A DNA stretch of 38,440 nucleotides from Cellulomonas rhizosphaerae (GCF_003470205.1 NZ_QWKP01000202.1:1-38440); one strand, 5' to 3'. Counted from the first letter of the stretch, positions 17,602 to 28,349 are shown. A program made the numbers and translations. Notes: generated by a model not told the origin, from the letters alone.

Positions 17602-18005
17602 CACTCGCCTCCGAAGACGTGCATCAGGTGACGGGGCAGGAAGCCGGCCATCGTCAGGACGAACAGGCCGAGCACCACCCACAGCATCACGCGCTGGTAC
17701 TTCGGGCCCTTGGCCCAGAAGTCGACCAGGATGATCCGGATGCCGTTGAAGGCGTGGAACACGATGGCGGCGACGAGGCCGGCCTCACCGAGCCCCATGA
17801 TCGGGTTCTTGTACGTGCCGATCACGTCGTTGTACGCCTCGGGGGAGATGCGCACGAGCGACGTGTCGAGCACGTGCACGAGGAGGAAGAAGAAGATCGC
17901 GACGCCGGTCACGCGGTGCGCGACCCACGACCACATGCCTTCGCGACCTCGGTAGAGGGTTCCGACCGGCGCTTTGCGCGGCGGCGCGGGGGGCGCTGCG
18001 GGCAC
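17601..18005 (-). CDS. sdhC: Succinate dehydrogenase cytochrome b556 subunit
   Basis: 134-residue membrane anchor, first gene of the operon. Motifs: WSWVAHRVTG (25-34; S and R near the quinone site) and VFHAFNGIR (82-90; H84 the likely haem ligand). Three membrane segments lie at about 33-50, 72-95 and 106-124. The start is placed at GTG 18005 because AGGAGG lies 8 nt upstream. Longer starts (for example GTG 18083) would put the coding region across the TACAGT -10 element. Transcription goes sdhC, sdhD, sdhA, sdhB. Confidence 0.85.
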   Translation of the reverse strand: MPAAPPAPPRKAPVGTLYRGREGMWSWVAHRVTGVAIFFFLLVHVLDTSLVRISPEAYNDVIGTYKNPIMGLGEAGLVAAIVFHAFNGIRIILVDFWAKGPKYQRVMLWVVLGLFVLTMAGFLPRHLMHVFGGE

Positions 18006-18013
18006 TTGGGGGG

Positions 18014-18019
18014 CCTCCT
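18014..18019 (-). promoter_or_regulatory. Shine-Dalgarno sequence that fixes the sdhC start
   Basis: AGGAGG on the minus strand, 8 nt before GTG 18005. It is the strongest ribosome binding site in the window and decides between several in-frame GTG codons. Confidence 0.7.
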
Positions 18020-18081
18020 GGCGAGTGAGGGGTAGAGCCACGCGCCCCGACGGCCTCGTCGTGCACGTGTCTGTCCCGCTC

Positions 18082-18087
18082 ACTGTA
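18082..18087 (-). promoter_or_regulatory. -10 element of the sdhCDAB operon
   Basis: TACAGT on the minus strand, about 75 nt before the sdhC start. No clear -35 is seen. The leader would be about 70 nt. Confidence 0.45.
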
Positions 18088-18160
18088 TCGACACCTTCCT
18101 GACGCGCCGCGTCCGCATGGGCCTTTGGTCCCGCGCTGTGAGGAAGTCCACACTCCGAGA

Positions 18161-18180
18161 TGGAACCTCCTGGTACCTCC
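18161..18180. repeat. Tandem 10-bp repeat in the sdh-manC divergent region
   Basis: TGGAACCTCC (18161-18170) is followed directly by TGGTACCTCC (18171-18180), identical in 9 of 10 positions. One helical turn per repeat puts both on the same DNA face, about 75 bp upstream of the sdh -10 and 100 bp upstream of the manC -10. It could be a regulator site. Confidence 0.4.
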
Positions 18181-18277
18181 GGTCGAGGCGGTGGCGCGAG
18201 GGGTAGCGGGCACCCTGGGCGCGCCGCGTGCAGGCAGTTCGCCCGACGAGTCCCGGCGGCGGCCGGGCGCGGGTCGC

Positions 18278-18283
18278 TAGCCT
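18278..18283 (+). promoter_or_regulatory. -10 element of manC, leaderless type
   Basis: TAGCCT ends 7 nt before the ATG at 18291. Confidence 0.6.
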
Positions 18284-18290
18284 GGCCCGC

Positions 18291-19400
18291 ATGTCCACGC
18301 CGATCCCCGGGTTCCACGCCGTCGTCCCCGCGGGTGGTGCCGGCACCCGCCTGTGGCCGCTGTCGCGCGCGGGTCGCCCCAAGTTCCTGCTCGACCTGAC
18401 CGGCTCGGGCCGCACCCTGCTGCAGGGGACCGTGGACCGCCTGGTCCCGCTGACGGGTCCCGACGGCGTCCTGGTGGTGACCGGGACCCGGCACGTGACC
18501 GACGTCAGCGACCAGCTGCCCGGGATCGGCGACCGGCTGCTCGCCGAGCCCTCGCCGCGCGACTCCATGGCCGCCATCGGCCTCGCCGCGGCCGTGCTGC
18601 TCGAGCGGCACGGCGACGACGTGGTGCTCGGCTCCTTCGCCGCCGACCACGTCATCGACGGCACCGAGGCGTTCGAGACCGCGGTGCGCGAGGGCGTCGC
18701 CGCGGCCCGCGCCGGGTTCGTCGTCACGATCGGGATCCACGCGACGGGGCCGTCGACGGCCTTCGGCTACATCCGCTCGGCCGGCCCGCTGGGCGTCGAG
18801 GGCGCGCCGAGCGCGCTGCACGTCGTCGGGTTCACCGAGAAGCCCGACGAGGAGACCGCGACCGCCTACCTCGCCACGGGGGAGTACCGCTGGAACGCGG
18901 GCATGTTCATCGTCCGGGCCCGCGTGCTGCTCGACCACCTCACCACCCAGCTCCCCGCGCTCGCGGCCGGGTTGCGCGAGATCGCCGCCGCGTGGGACGG
19001 GCCGTCGCGCGCGCAGGTGCTCGACGCGGTGTGGCCGGGGCTGACGAAGATCGCGATCGACCACGCGATCGCCGAGCCCGTCGCGGCCGCGGGCGGCGTG
19101 GCCGTGGTGCCCGGCGAGTTCGGCTGGGACGACGTGGGGGACTTCGCCTCGCTCGCGCCGCTGCTCGCTGCCGGGCCGGACGGCGTGACGCTGGGGGCCG
19201 CTGCCGACGTGCTGCGGCTCGGGGCGGACGGGTCGTTCGTCGTGCCGGGCTCGGGCCGGACGGTGACCGTGATCGGGCTCCCGGACGCCGTGGTGGTCGA
19301 CACCCCCGACGCAGTGCTCGTCACCACGCGGGCGCACGCGCAGGACGTGAAGTCCGCGGTGGACGGCTGGCGCGCCGCGGGCCGCGACGACCTCCTCTGA
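18291..19400 (+). CDS. manC: Mannose-1-phosphate guanylyltransferase
   Basis: 369-residue nucleotidyltransferase that makes GDP-mannose from mannose 1-phosphate and GTP, the donor for mannosylated wall polymers and glycoproteins. The nucleotide-binding signature GGAGTRLWPLSR lies at 15-26, and the downstream PKF pair follows. FTEKPDEETA is the conserved sugar-phosphate-site segment, and WNAGMF is the family motif at about 201-206. There is no isomerase domain, so it is the short type. The start at ATG 18291 is fixed by TAGCCT 7 nt upstream. It is divergent from sdh and could feed mannosyltransferases such as the gene at 2940, although that gene would use a lipid-linked donor. Confidence 0.88.
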   Translation: MSTPIPGFHAVVPAGGAGTRLWPLSRAGRPKFLLDLTGSGRTLLQGTVDRLVPLTGPDGVLVVTGTRHVTDVSDQLPGIGDRLLAEPSPRDSMAAIGLAAAVLLERHGDDVVLGSFAADHVIDGTEAFETAVREGVAAARAGFVVTIGIHATGPSTAFGYIRSAGPLGVEGAPSALHVVGFTEKPDEETATAYLATGEYRWNAGMFIVRARVLLDHLTTQLPALAAGLREIAAAWDGPSRAQVLDAVWPGLTKIAIDHAIAEPVAAAGGVAVVPGEFGWDDVGDFASLAPLLAAGPDGVTLGAAADVLRLGADGSFVVPGSGRTVTVIGLPDAVVVDTPDAVLVTTRAHAQDVKSAVDGWRAAGRDDLL

Positions 19401-19599
19401 CCCCTGCGCGGCGTGCGCCGCCCGCTGCGTCGGCCCGACCTAGCCGCACCTGTGACCAGAGTCGCCTCGTGGGGCCGATCTGCGTCCCACGCGTGCACTC
19501 CCGTCACAAGCGCGGCTACCTCGGGTCAGTCAGCGGGGTTGGCGGGGGAGATAGGGGGTCGGATGGTGGGCGGGGCGGGTCCCCGCCGCGCGGCGGCGA

Positions 19600-19605
19600 T
19601 AGCCT
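19600..19605 (+). promoter_or_regulatory. -10 element of the M20 amidohydrolase gene, leaderless type
   Basis: TAGCCT ends 7 nt before GTG 19613. The 212-nt gap after manC also holds a small GC hairpin just after the manC stop, GCGGC pairing with GCCGC at about 19408-19421. Confidence 0.6.
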
Positions 19606-19612
19606 CGAAGAC

Positions 19613-20896
19613 GTGTCCGCCCAGCCAGTGACCCCGCAGCCCGCCGAGCCCGCCCCGTCCGCCACGCCCGCGCTCGACGGCTCTCACCCCGCGCTCGACG
19701 ACGTGCGGCCCGCGCCCACGGGGCCTGGTGCCACTCGCCTGACGGGCTTGCTCGCGTCCCTGCGTGACGAGCTGGTCGAGATCCGCCGCGACATCCACGC
19801 GCACCCGGAGCTGGCCCGCACGGAGGAGCGCACGTCCCGCGTCGTCGCCGACCGGCTGCGCCTGGCCGGCCTCGAGCCGCGGCTGCTGCCCGGCTCGGGC
19901 GTGCTGTGCGACATCGGCCCCGTCGGGACGCGGAGGATCGGCCTGCGCGCGGACATCGACGCGCTGCCGCTCAACGACACCTGCGGGCTGCCGTGGTCCT
20001 CGACCAACCGGGGGGTCGCGCACGCGTGCGGCCACGACGTGCACACCACGGTCGTCCTCGGGGCCGGGCTCGCGCTGGCCGAGCTGGCCGCCGCGGGCGA
20101 GCTGACCACCGGCGTGCGGCTGATCTTCCAGCCCGCCGAGGAGGTCCAGCCGGGCGGCTCGCTCGACGTGATCGCGCAGGGCGGCCTCGACGGCGTCGCG
20201 CGGATCTTCGGCGTGCACTGCGACCCCAAGGTCGACGTGGGCCAGGTCGGCACGCGCATCGGGCCGATCACCTCCGCGAGCGACGAGGTCCAGGTGACCG
20301 TCACGGGCCCCGGCGGCCACACGTCGCGCCCGCACCTGACCGGCGACGTGGTGTTCGCGCTCGGGCAGGTCATCACGCAGGTGCCGGCGATCCTCGGGCG
20401 CCGGCTCGACCCGCGCTCGGGCGTCAACCTCACGTGGGGCGCGGTCCAGGCGGGCACGGCCCACAACGCGATCCCGTCGACCGGCACCGTCAAGGGCACG
20501 CTGCGCTGCCTCGACGTGCGCGCGTGGCAGAAGGCGTCGGAGGTGTTCCACTCCGCGGTCGAGCAGGTGCTGGCCCCGCTCGGGGTCGAGGTCGAGGTCG
20601 TCCACCACCGCGGCGTCCCGCCCGTGGAGAACGACGAGCGCTCGACCGGCCTGCTCGAGGCCGCCGCGCGCGACATGCTGGGGGCCGAGTCGGTGCTGCT
20701 CACCGAGCAGTCGCTCGGCGGCGAGGACTTCGCCTGGTACCTGACCAAGGTGCCCGGCGCGATGGCCCGGCTGGGCACCCGGACCCCCGGCGGCCCCACC
20801 TACGACATCCACCAGGGTGACCTGCGGGTGGACGAGCGAGCGATCGAGGCGGGGGCCCTCCTGCTCGCGCGCACGGCGGTGCTGGCCGGCGGCTGA
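19613..20896 (+). CDS. M20D amidohydrolase (AmiB1-like)
   Basis: 427-residue metal-dependent amidohydrolase of the M20D group, whose members cleave N-acyl amino acids, hippurate or indole-3-acetyl conjugates. After a Pro/Ala-rich N-terminus of about 40 residues come RRDIHAHPELA, the metal-site HACGHDVHTT, PAEEVQPGG (catalytic glutamates), GVHCDP and the C-terminal GGEDFAWY and DIHQGD. The GTG start is fixed by TAGCCT 7 nt upstream. M. tuberculosis has amiB1 in the comparable deoD-add neighbourhood. The substrate cannot be determined. The gene ends in a UUCG-capped hairpin that contains its stop codon. Confidence 0.88.
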   Translation: MSAQPVTPQPAEPAPSATPALDGSHPALDDVRPAPTGPGATRLTGLLASLRDELVEIRRDIHAHPELARTEERTSRVVADRLRLAGLEPRLLPGSGVLCDIGPVGTRRIGLRADIDALPLNDTCGLPWSSTNRGVAHACGHDVHTTVVLGAGLALAELAAAGELTTGVRLIFQPAEEVQPGGSLDVIAQGGLDGVARIFGVHCDPKVDVGQVGTRIGPITSASDEVQVTVTGPGGHTSRPHLTGDVVFALGQVITQVPAILGRRLDPRSGVNLTWGAVQAGTAHNAIPSTGTVKGTLRCLDVRAWQKASEVFHSAVEQVLAPLGVEVEVVHHRGVPPVENDERSTGLLEAAARDMLGAESVLLTEQSLGGEDFAWYLTKVPGAMARLGTRTPGGPTYDIHQGDLRVDERAIEAGALLLARTAVLAGG

Positions 20897-20909
20897 GATT
20901 CGTCTCAGC
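20892..20909 (+). terminator. UUCG-loop hairpin spanning the amidohydrolase stop
   Basis: GCTGAGA (20892-20898) pairs perfectly with TCTCAGC (20903-20909) around a TTCG tetraloop, one of the most stable RNA caps. The TGA stop (20894-20896) lies inside the stem. A GAGATCTC palindrome follows at 20916-20923. Confidence 0.55.
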
Positions 20910-20964
20910 AGGCGAGAGATCTCGTCCGCCACCTGGGCGCATGTCTCAGGTGAGTAACGGAACC

Positions 20965-20979
20965 AGGGGCGATACCCCT
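20965..20979. repeat. Inverted repeat upstream of the BMP gene
   Basis: AGGGG and CCCCT flank CGATA. It is located about 30 bp upstream of the putative -10 at 21009, an operator-like position for control of the nucleoside uptake gene. The 233-nt region 20897-21129 shows no gene. Confidence 0.3.
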
Positions 20980-21008
20980 CGGTAACATGCGCGTGACCTG
21001 CGGCTGGT

Positions 21009-21014
21009 TAGAGT
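21009..21014 (+). promoter_or_regulatory. Putative -10 element of the BMP lipoprotein gene
   Basis: TAGAGT about 115 nt before the start codon, giving a leader of about 110 nt that ends in CAGGAG (21118-21123). No recognisable purine or other riboswitch core is seen in the leader. Confidence 0.4.
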
Positions 21015-21129
21015 CCGACCATCAACGCCGGACAGGTGGTCCGCGCGCGCACGTGACCCGGCTCCGGCCGACCGCGGCGCCGCCGGACCATTGGGGACCG
21101 GTCTGCTGACGAGAATCCAGGAGTGTCGC

Positions 21130-22245
21130 GTGAACAAGATCATCCGCGTGGCCGCGCTCAGCGGGGCGCTCGCCCTCGCGCTCGCGGCGTGTGGCAGTGC
21201 CCCCGAGGACGAGGCCGCCTCGCCCACGTCCGCAGCGCCGGGCGCCAGCGCCTCGAGCGCAGCCCCCGTCGACTTCAAGGCCTGCATGGTCTCGGACTCG
21301 GGTGGCTTCGAGGACAAGTCGTTCAACCAGTCGGGTGCCGAGGGCCTCGAGCGCGCAGGCGCCGAGCTCGGTGTCCAGACGAACAAGGTCGAGTCGACCG
21401 CCGCGACGGACTTCACGCCGAACATCGCGCAGCTGCTCTCCGACAAGTGCAACCTGATCATCGGTGTCGGCTTCCTCCTCGAGGACCCGATCCAGGCCGC
21501 GGCCGAGGCCAACACGGACGTCGAGTTCGCGCTCGTCGACTCCGCGTTCTCGGACAAGGACTTCAAGCCGGTCACGCTGGAGAACGGCAAGCCGCTGCTC
21601 TTCAACACGCAGGAGGCCGCCTTCCTCGCCGGCTACGTCGCCGCGGGCACCAGCGCCACGGGCACGGTTGCGACCTTCGGTGGCATCCAGCTCCCGTCCG
21701 TCTCGATCTTCATGGACGGCTTCTCGGACGGCGTCAAGAAGTACAACGAGGACTTCGACAAGAAGGTCAAGCTCCTCGGCTGGGACAAGGACAAGCAGAA
21801 GGGCTCGTTCACGGGCGACTTCGAGGACCAGTCCAAGGGCCAGAACATCGCCAAGGGCTTCATCGACCAGGGCGCTGACGTGATCATGCCCGTCGCCGGC
21901 CCCGTCGGCCTCGGTGCCGCCGCTGCCGCCAAGGACGCGGGCGACGTCATGATCGTCGGCGTCGACGCCGACTGGTACGACACGGCGCCGGACTACAAGT
22001 CCATCATCCTGACCTCGGTCATCAAGCAGATCGGCCAGTCGGTCTTCGACACGGTCGAGCAGGCCTCGAAGGACTCCTTCACGTCGGAGCCCTACGTCGG
22101 CACGCTCGAGAACGGCGGCATCGACATCGCGCCGTTCCACGACCTGGACTCCAAGGTCCCGGCCGACGTGAAGACGAAGGTCGAGGAGCTCAAGACCCAG
22201 ATCATCACCGGTGACCTGAAGGTCGAGTCGCCGAGCCAGAACTGA
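21130..22245 (+). CDS. BMP-family nucleoside-binding lipoprotein
   Basis: 371-residue substrate-binding lipoprotein of an ABC importer, in the BMP (Bmp/Med) family whose characterised members bind purine and other nucleosides. The signal peptide ends in the lipobox LALAAC, so C21 would be lipidated. A Ser/Ala/Pro linker follows. DSGGFEDKSFNQS near residue 58 is the family signature, and GVDADWYDTAP lies in the second lobe. GTG 21130 is preceded by CAGGAG at 6 nt; a longer frame from 21091 would spoil the signal peptide. The gene is followed by a very strong hairpin and then the ATPase and permease genes. Confidence 0.92.
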   Translation: MNKIIRVAALSGALALALAACGSAPEDEAASPTSAAPGASASSAAPVDFKACMVSDSGGFEDKSFNQSGAEGLERAGAELGVQTNKVESTAATDFTPNIAQLLSDKCNLIIGVGFLLEDPIQAAAEANTDVEFALVDSAFSDKDFKPVTLENGKPLLFNTQEAAFLAGYVAAGTSATGTVATFGGIQLPSVSIFMDGFSDGVKKYNEDFDKKVKLLGWDKDKQKGSFTGDFEDQSKGQNIAKGFIDQGADVIMPVAGPVGLGAAAAAKDAGDVMIVGVDADWYDTAPDYKSIILTSVIKQIGQSVFDTVEQASKDSFTSEPYVGTLENGGIDIAPFHDLDSKVPADVKTKVEELKTQIITGDLKVESPSQN

Positions 22246-22251
22246 TCCACT

Positions 22252-22287
22252 GACGGTGGCCCGGGCCCCTCGGCCCGGGCCACCGTC
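22252..22287 (+). terminator. 16-bp perfect stem between BMP and ABC genes
   Basis: Positions 22252-22267 pair completely with 22272-22287 around a CCTC loop, starting 6 nt after the BMP stop. No T-tract. It probably protects the lipoprotein mRNA 3' end and limits read-through into the transporter genes. Confidence 0.8.
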
Positions 22288-22350
22288 ATGCCCAGACCGC
22301 TGCGCGGCCGCCGGGCGCACTTCGCACCGCCGCGCCGCGACCTGCGCGGC

Positions 22351-22356
22351 TAGGGT
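22351..22356 (+). promoter_or_regulatory. -10 element of the ABC transporter operon
   Basis: TAGGGT lies 30 nt before the GTG at 22387, with GAAGGAG at 22371-22377 as ribosome binding site. It gives the ATPase-permease-cdd-deoA group its own short-leader promoter. Confidence 0.55.
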
Positions 22357-22386
22357 GCTGACAACGACGCGAAGGAGCGTGATCTC

Positions 22387-24023
<1,637 letters not shown>

Positions 24024-24027
<4 letters not shown>

Positions 24028-25307
24028 GCCCGACCACGCCCCCCCTGCCCGACGCCGCGGTCCCGCCGCCGGCGGACACCGGGACGGAGGCCACCACGAC
24101 GCCCGACGAGAGTCGCGGCCAGACCGCGATGCGCGAGATCCTGGCCAGCAGCTGGGTCGTCACGACCCTCGCGATCGTGCTCGCCCTGATCATCAGCGGC
24201 GTGCTCATCGCCGCGGCCGACCAGGAGGTCCAGGACGCCGCGGTCTACCTGTTCGCCAAGCCCGCGGACTTCTTCTCCGCGGCGTGGCACGCCGTCTCGA
24301 GCGCGTACGTCGCCCTGTTCCAGGGTGCGGTGTTCGACTCGACCGCGGACACGTTCGCGCAGAAGATCAAGCCGCTGACCGAGACGCTGACGGTCTCGAC
24401 CCCGCTGATCCTGGCCGGTCTCGGCCTGGGCATCGGCTTCCGCGCCGGCCTGTTCAACATCGGCGCGCAGGGTCAGATCATCCTCGGCGCGGTGTTCGGC
24501 GGGTTCATCGGCTTCACGTTCGACCTGCCCCCGGGCCTGCACCTGCTGCTCGCGATGCTCGGTGCGGCGATCGGCGGTGGCCTGTGGGCCGGCGTCGCGG
24601 GCGTGCTCAAGGCGCGCACCGGTGCGCACGAGGTGATCGTCACGATCATGCTCAACAGCATCGCGGTCTACCTGATCGCGTACCTGCTGACCACCAAGCC
24701 GTTCCAGAACCCGGGCAGCTCCAACCCGATCTCGCCGCCCATCCCGGAGTCGGCGCAGTACCCGCTGCTGCTCGGCGACCAGTTCCGCCTGCACGCGGGC
24801 TTCATCGTCGCGATCCTCGCCGCCGTGTTCGTCTGGTGGCTCATGGGTCGCTCGACGATCGGCTTCAAGTGGCGCGCGGTGGGCTCCAACCCGCACGCGG
24901 CGCGCACGGCCGGCATCTCGGTGAACTCGGCCTACATCTGGGTCATGGTCACCGCGGGTGCGCTCGCCGGCCTCGCGGGCTCGGCGCAGGTGCTCGGCAC
25001 GGACAAGGTGCTCACGGCCGACGTGGCCGCCAGCTTCGGGTTCGACGCCATCACGGTCGCCCTGCTCGGCCGGTCCAAGCCGTTCGGCACGTTCCTCGCG
25101 GGCCTCCTGTTCGGTGCCCTGCGCGCCGGCGGGTTCGCGATGCAGGCGCGCACCGGCACACCGATCGACATCGTGCTCGTCGTCCAGTCCCTCGTGGTCC
25201 TGTTCATCGCGGCTCCGCCGCTGGTCCGCGCGGTGTTCCGCCTGCCTGCGCCCGGCACCCGCCGCACCCGAACGCCCCGCTCGTCGACGAAGGAGGTGGC
25301 GGCATGA
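24024..25307 (+). CDS. Nucleoside ABC transporter permease 1
   Basis: 427-residue BPD_transp_2 (branched-chain/ribose type) permease, one half of the importer channel. An N-terminal extension of about 40 residues precedes the first membrane helix. The family region includes GLGLGIGFRAGLFNIGAQGQ, the conserved segment before helix 3, and KARTGAHEVIVTIMLN, the coupling loop that contacts the ATPase. About nine membrane helices are expected. A basic Arg/Thr-rich tail ends the protein. The GTG overlaps the ATPase stop and its own stop overlaps permease 2 (ATGA); AGGAGG at 25291-25296 serves the next gene. Confidence 0.9.
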
Positions 25308-26596
25308 CCGCCACGACCGTGGCGCCGCCGGCGCCCGCCCCGGAGAAGGCCAAGCCGCTCGCGCCGATCAGCTGGAAGGCCCCGATCGGCTACGGCGTCG
25401 TCGGCCTGATCAGCCTCGTGCTGTTCGGCCTGCTGCCCGCGGACGGCCAGGACTCGACCTTCGTGCTGTCCACCAGCAAGGACTTCTTCACGATCGACCC
25501 GATCACCGTCCCCGCCAAGGTGACCGCGATCGTGCTCTCGGTCATCGCGCTCGTGCTCGCGGGGATCTCCTGGCAGGCGACGCGCAACCGCCGCAAGGTC
25601 GGCGCGTGGCTGCCGGTCGTGTTCGGCATCGTCGTCGTGCTCGCGTTCCTCACGTGGGCCGACGCGGGCAAGTCCTCGCCGCTGCCGCTGACGGGCCTGC
25701 TGCAGGGCTCGCTGTTCCTGGCGATCCCGCTCGTGTTCGGCTCGCTCGCGGGCCTGCTGTGCGAGCGCTCGGGCATCATCAACGTCGCGATCGAGGGGCA
25801 GCTGCTCGCCGGCGCGTTCCTCGCGGCCGTCGTCGCCTCGATCACGAGCTCCGCGTACGTCGGCCTCGTCGCCGCGCCGATCGCCGGGATGATCGTCAGC
25901 GCGCTGCTCGTCCTGTTCTCGATCCGGTACGTGGTCAACCAGATCATCGTCGGCGTCGTGCTCAACGTGCTGGTCGTCGGCGTGACGAGCTACCTGTTCT
26001 CCACGGTGCTCAAGGCCGACGCGTCGACGTTCAACTCGCCGCCCAAGCTGCCGACGATCGACATCCCGCTGCTCAGCCAGATCCCGATCGTCGGGCCCGT
26101 GCTGTTCCGCCAGACGATCCTCGTCTACATCATGTACGTCGTCGTCGTGCTGCTGCAGATCTTCGTCTTCCGCAGCCGCTGGGGCCTGCGCCTGCGCGCG
26201 GTCGGCGAGCACCCCAAGGCCGCCGACACCGTGGGCATCAAGGTCAACCGCACCCGCGTGCGGGCGACGCTGCTCGGCGGTGCCGTGGCCGGGCTGGGCG
26301 GGGCGTTCTTCACCGTCGCGGCCGGGTTGGCGTTCGGCAAGGAGATGACCGGGGGCAAGGGGTTCATCGCCCTGGCGGCCATGATCCTGGGCCGGTGGAA
26401 CCCGGTGGGCGCCCTCGCGGCGGCCCTGCTGTTCGGGTTCTCCGACAACCTGCAGGTGGTGCTCGGCATCATCGGCACGCCCATCCCCAGCCAGATCATG
26501 CTCATGACGCCGTACGTCGTGACGATCTTCGCCGTCGCCGGACTCGTCGGGCGCGTGCGCCCGCCCGCCGCCGAGGGCATCCCCTACGTGAAGTGA
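25304..26596 (+). CDS. Nucleoside ABC transporter permease 2
   Basis: 430-residue second permease of the BPD_transp_2 family. It has three additional N-terminal hydrophobic segments (about 25-125) before the core that begins with LAGLLCERSGIINVAIEGQLLAGAF, the family-typical segment. The coupling-loop region is IRYVVNQIIVGVVLN. The extra N-terminal helices are common in actinobacterial members. The ATG overlaps permease 1 with AGGAGG 7 nt upstream. The stop overlaps cdd (GTGA), so uptake and the first catabolic enzyme are produced together. Confidence 0.9.
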   Translation: MTATTVAPPAPAPEKAKPLAPISWKAPIGYGVVGLISLVLFGLLPADGQDSTFVLSTSKDFFTIDPITVPAKVTAIVLSVIALVLAGISWQATRNRRKVGAWLPVVFGIVVVLAFLTWADAGKSSPLPLTGLLQGSLFLAIPLVFGSLAGLLCERSGIINVAIEGQLLAGAFLAAVVASITSSAYVGLVAAPIAGMIVSALLVLFSIRYVVNQIIVGVVLNVLVVGVTSYLFSTVLKADASTFNSPPKLPTIDIPLLSQIPIVGPVLFRQTILVYIMYVVVVLLQIFVFRSRWGLRLRAVGEHPKAADTVGIKVNRTRVRATLLGGAVAGLGGAFFTVAAGLAFGKEMTGGKGFIALAAMILGRWNPVGALAAALLFGFSDNLQVVLGIIGTPIPSQIMLMTPYVVTIFAVAGLVGRVRPPAAEGIPYVK

Positions 26597-27000
26597 GCGC
26601 CGTGACCGACATCGACTGGGACGCCCTGCGGGAAGCCGCGCGGGACGTCATGCACAAGGCGTACGTGCCGTACTCCCACTTCCCGGTGGGCGCGGCCGCG
26701 CTGGTCGACGACGGCAGCGTCGTCGTCGGCTGCAACGTGGAGAACGCCTCGTACGGCGTGACGCTGTGCGCCGAGTGCTCGCTCGTCTCCGCCCTCGTGG
26801 TGCAGGGCGGCGGGCGGCTCGTGGCGTTCACGTGCGTCGACGGGCACGGCAACGTGCTCATGCCCTGCGGACGCTGCCGCCAGCTGCTGTTCGAGCACGG
26901 CGGACCGCGCCTGCTCGTCGAGACCGTGAGCGGCGTCCGACCCATGACCGAGGTGCTGCCCGACGCGTTCGGGCCCGCCGACCTGGAGGAGCGCGCATGA
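26593..27000 (+). CDS. cdd: Cytidine deaminase
   Basis: 135-residue homotetrameric-type cytidine deaminase converting cytidine and deoxycytidine to uridine and deoxyuridine. The zinc site is C59 (TLCAE), C92 and C95 (PCGRC), with E61 as the proton shuttle. The substrate motif NVENASYG lies at 48-55. GTG 26593 overlaps the permease stop; an in-frame GTG at 26602 is an alternative three residues shorter. It ends in ATGA shared with deoA, giving a tight pyrimidine path: import, deamination, phosphorolysis. Confidence 0.95.
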   Translation: MSAVTDIDWDALREAARDVMHKAYVPYSHFPVGAAALVDDGSVVVGCNVENASYGVTLCAECSLVSALVVQGGGRLVAFTCVDGHGNVLMPCGRCRQLLFEHGGPRLLVETVSGVRPMTEVLPDAFGPADLEERA

Positions 27001-28280
27001 GCTTCGATGCTGTCGAGGTGATCGTCGCCAAGCGCGACGGGCACCGCCTGTCCGACGCGCAGATCGACTGGGTGATCGACGCCTACACCCACGGCGCGGT
27101 CGCCGAGGAGCAGATGTCGGCGCTGACCATGGCGATCCTGCTCAACGGCATGGACCGCGCGGAGATCGCCCGCTGGACCGGCGCGATGATCGCGTCGGGC
27201 GAGCGGATGTCGTTCTCCCACCTGAGCCGCCCGACCGCCGACAAGCACTCGACCGGCGGGGTCGGCGACAAGATCACGCTCCCGCTCGCGCCGCTCGTGG
27301 CCGTGTTCGGCGTCGCCGTGCCGCAGCTCTCGGGCCGCGGCCTGGGCCACACCGGGGGGACGCTCGACAAGCTCGAGTCCATCCCCGGCTGGCGGGCCGC
27401 GCTGAGCAACGACGAGATGATGGTGCAGCTCGAGGACGTCGGCGCGGTCATCTGCCAGGCCGGCTCGGGCCTCGCGCCCGCCGACCGCAAGCTCTACGCG
27501 CTGCGCGACGTCACGGGCACGGTCGAGGCGATCCCGCTGATCGCGAGCTCGATCATGAGCAAGAAGATCGCGGAGGGCACGGGCGCGCTCGTGCTCGACG
27601 TCAAGGTCGGATCGGGCGCCTTCATGAAGGACCTCGACCGCGCCACCGAGCTCGCGCGCACCATGGTCGAGCTCGGCACCGACGCGGGCGTCAACACGGT
27701 CGCGCTGCTCACCGACATGGACGTGCCGCTCGGCCTGACCGCGGGCAACGCGCTCGAGGTCCGCGAGTCGGTCGAGGTGCTCGCGGGCGGGGGGCCGGCG
27801 GACGTCGTCGAGCTCACGGTCGCCCTCGCGCGCGAGATGCTCACGGCCGCCGGACGGCCCGACGAGGACGTGGCCGCCGCGCTGCGCGACGGGCGCGCGA
27901 TGGACGCCTGGAACCGCATGATCGCCGCCCAGGGCGGGGACCCGCACGCGGAGCTGCCCGTCGCACGCGAGACCGAGCAGGTGCTGGCGGAGTCGGACGG
28001 CGTGCTGACCACGCTCGACGCCTACGCCGTGGGGATCGCCGCGTGGCGCCTCGGGGCGGGGCGCGCGCGCAAGGAGGACCCGGTGCAGGCCGGTGCGGGC
28101 GTGGAGATCCACGCGCGGCCGGGCGACGTCGTGCGGGCCGGGCAGCCGCTGCTGACCCTGCACACCGACACCCCCGAGCGGTTCGGCCGGGCGCGCGAGG
28201 CGCTCGCCGGCGGCCTCGTCGTCGGCCCCGCCGGGACCGTCGTCGAGAACCGCCCGCTGGTCATCGACCGCATCGGCTGA
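26997..28280 (+). CDS. deoA: Thymidine phosphorylase
   Basis: 427-residue pyrimidine-nucleoside phosphorylase that splits thymidine or deoxyuridine with phosphate into base and deoxyribose 1-phosphate. The phosphate-binding signature [10 protein letters not shown] is at 83-92. The family segments [20 protein letters not shown] and [25 protein letters not shown] are visible in part, as are the conserved Lys and Arg at the base pocket. The N-terminal helical domain, central alpha/beta domain and C-terminal domain are complete. The ATG overlaps cdd. A perfect 15-bp hairpin starts on the base after the stop codon and separates it from add-deoC. Confidence 0.95.
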   Translation: MSFDAVEVIVAKRDGHRLSDAQIDWVIDAYTHGAVAEEQMSALTMAILLNGMDRAEIARWTGAMIASGERMSFSHLSRPTADKHSTGGVGDKITLPLAPLVAVFGVAVPQLSGRGLGHTGGTLDKLESIPGWRAALSNDEMMVQLEDVGAVICQAGSGLAPADRKLYALRDVTGTVEAIPLIASSIMSKKIAEGTGALVLDVKVGSGAFMKDLDRATELARTMVELGTDAGVNTVALLTDMDVPLGLTAGNALEVRESVEVLAGGGPADVVELTVALAREMLTAAGRPDEDVAAALRDGRAMDAWNRMIAAQGGDPHAELPVARETEQVLAESDGVLTTLDAYAVGIAAWRLGAGRARKEDPVQAGAGVEIHARPGDVVRAGQPLLTLHTDTPERFGRAREALAGGLVVGPAGTVVENRPLVIDRIG

Positions 28281-28314
28281 CCCCGCGGCGACGTGGCGGC
28301 ACGTCGCCGCGGGG
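28281..28314 (+). terminator. 15-bp perfect stem directly after deoA
   Basis: Positions 28281-28295 pair completely with 28300-28314 around a GCGG loop. The stem begins on the base after the TGA. No T-tract. It divides the pyrimidine part of the locus from the add-deoC part. Confidence 0.8.
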
Positions 28315-28349
28315 AGCACGATGGGAACGCCCTGACCCAAGGAGGAGCC

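Noticed and set aside
18006-18083. Longer sdhC starts such as GTG 18083
   Set aside because: That GTG overlaps the TACAGT -10. AGGAGG 8 nt before GTG 18005 is far better support.
21015-21129. Purine-type riboswitch before the BMP gene
   Set aside because: The leader has some small inverted repeats but no recognisable aptamer core for purines or other known ligands.
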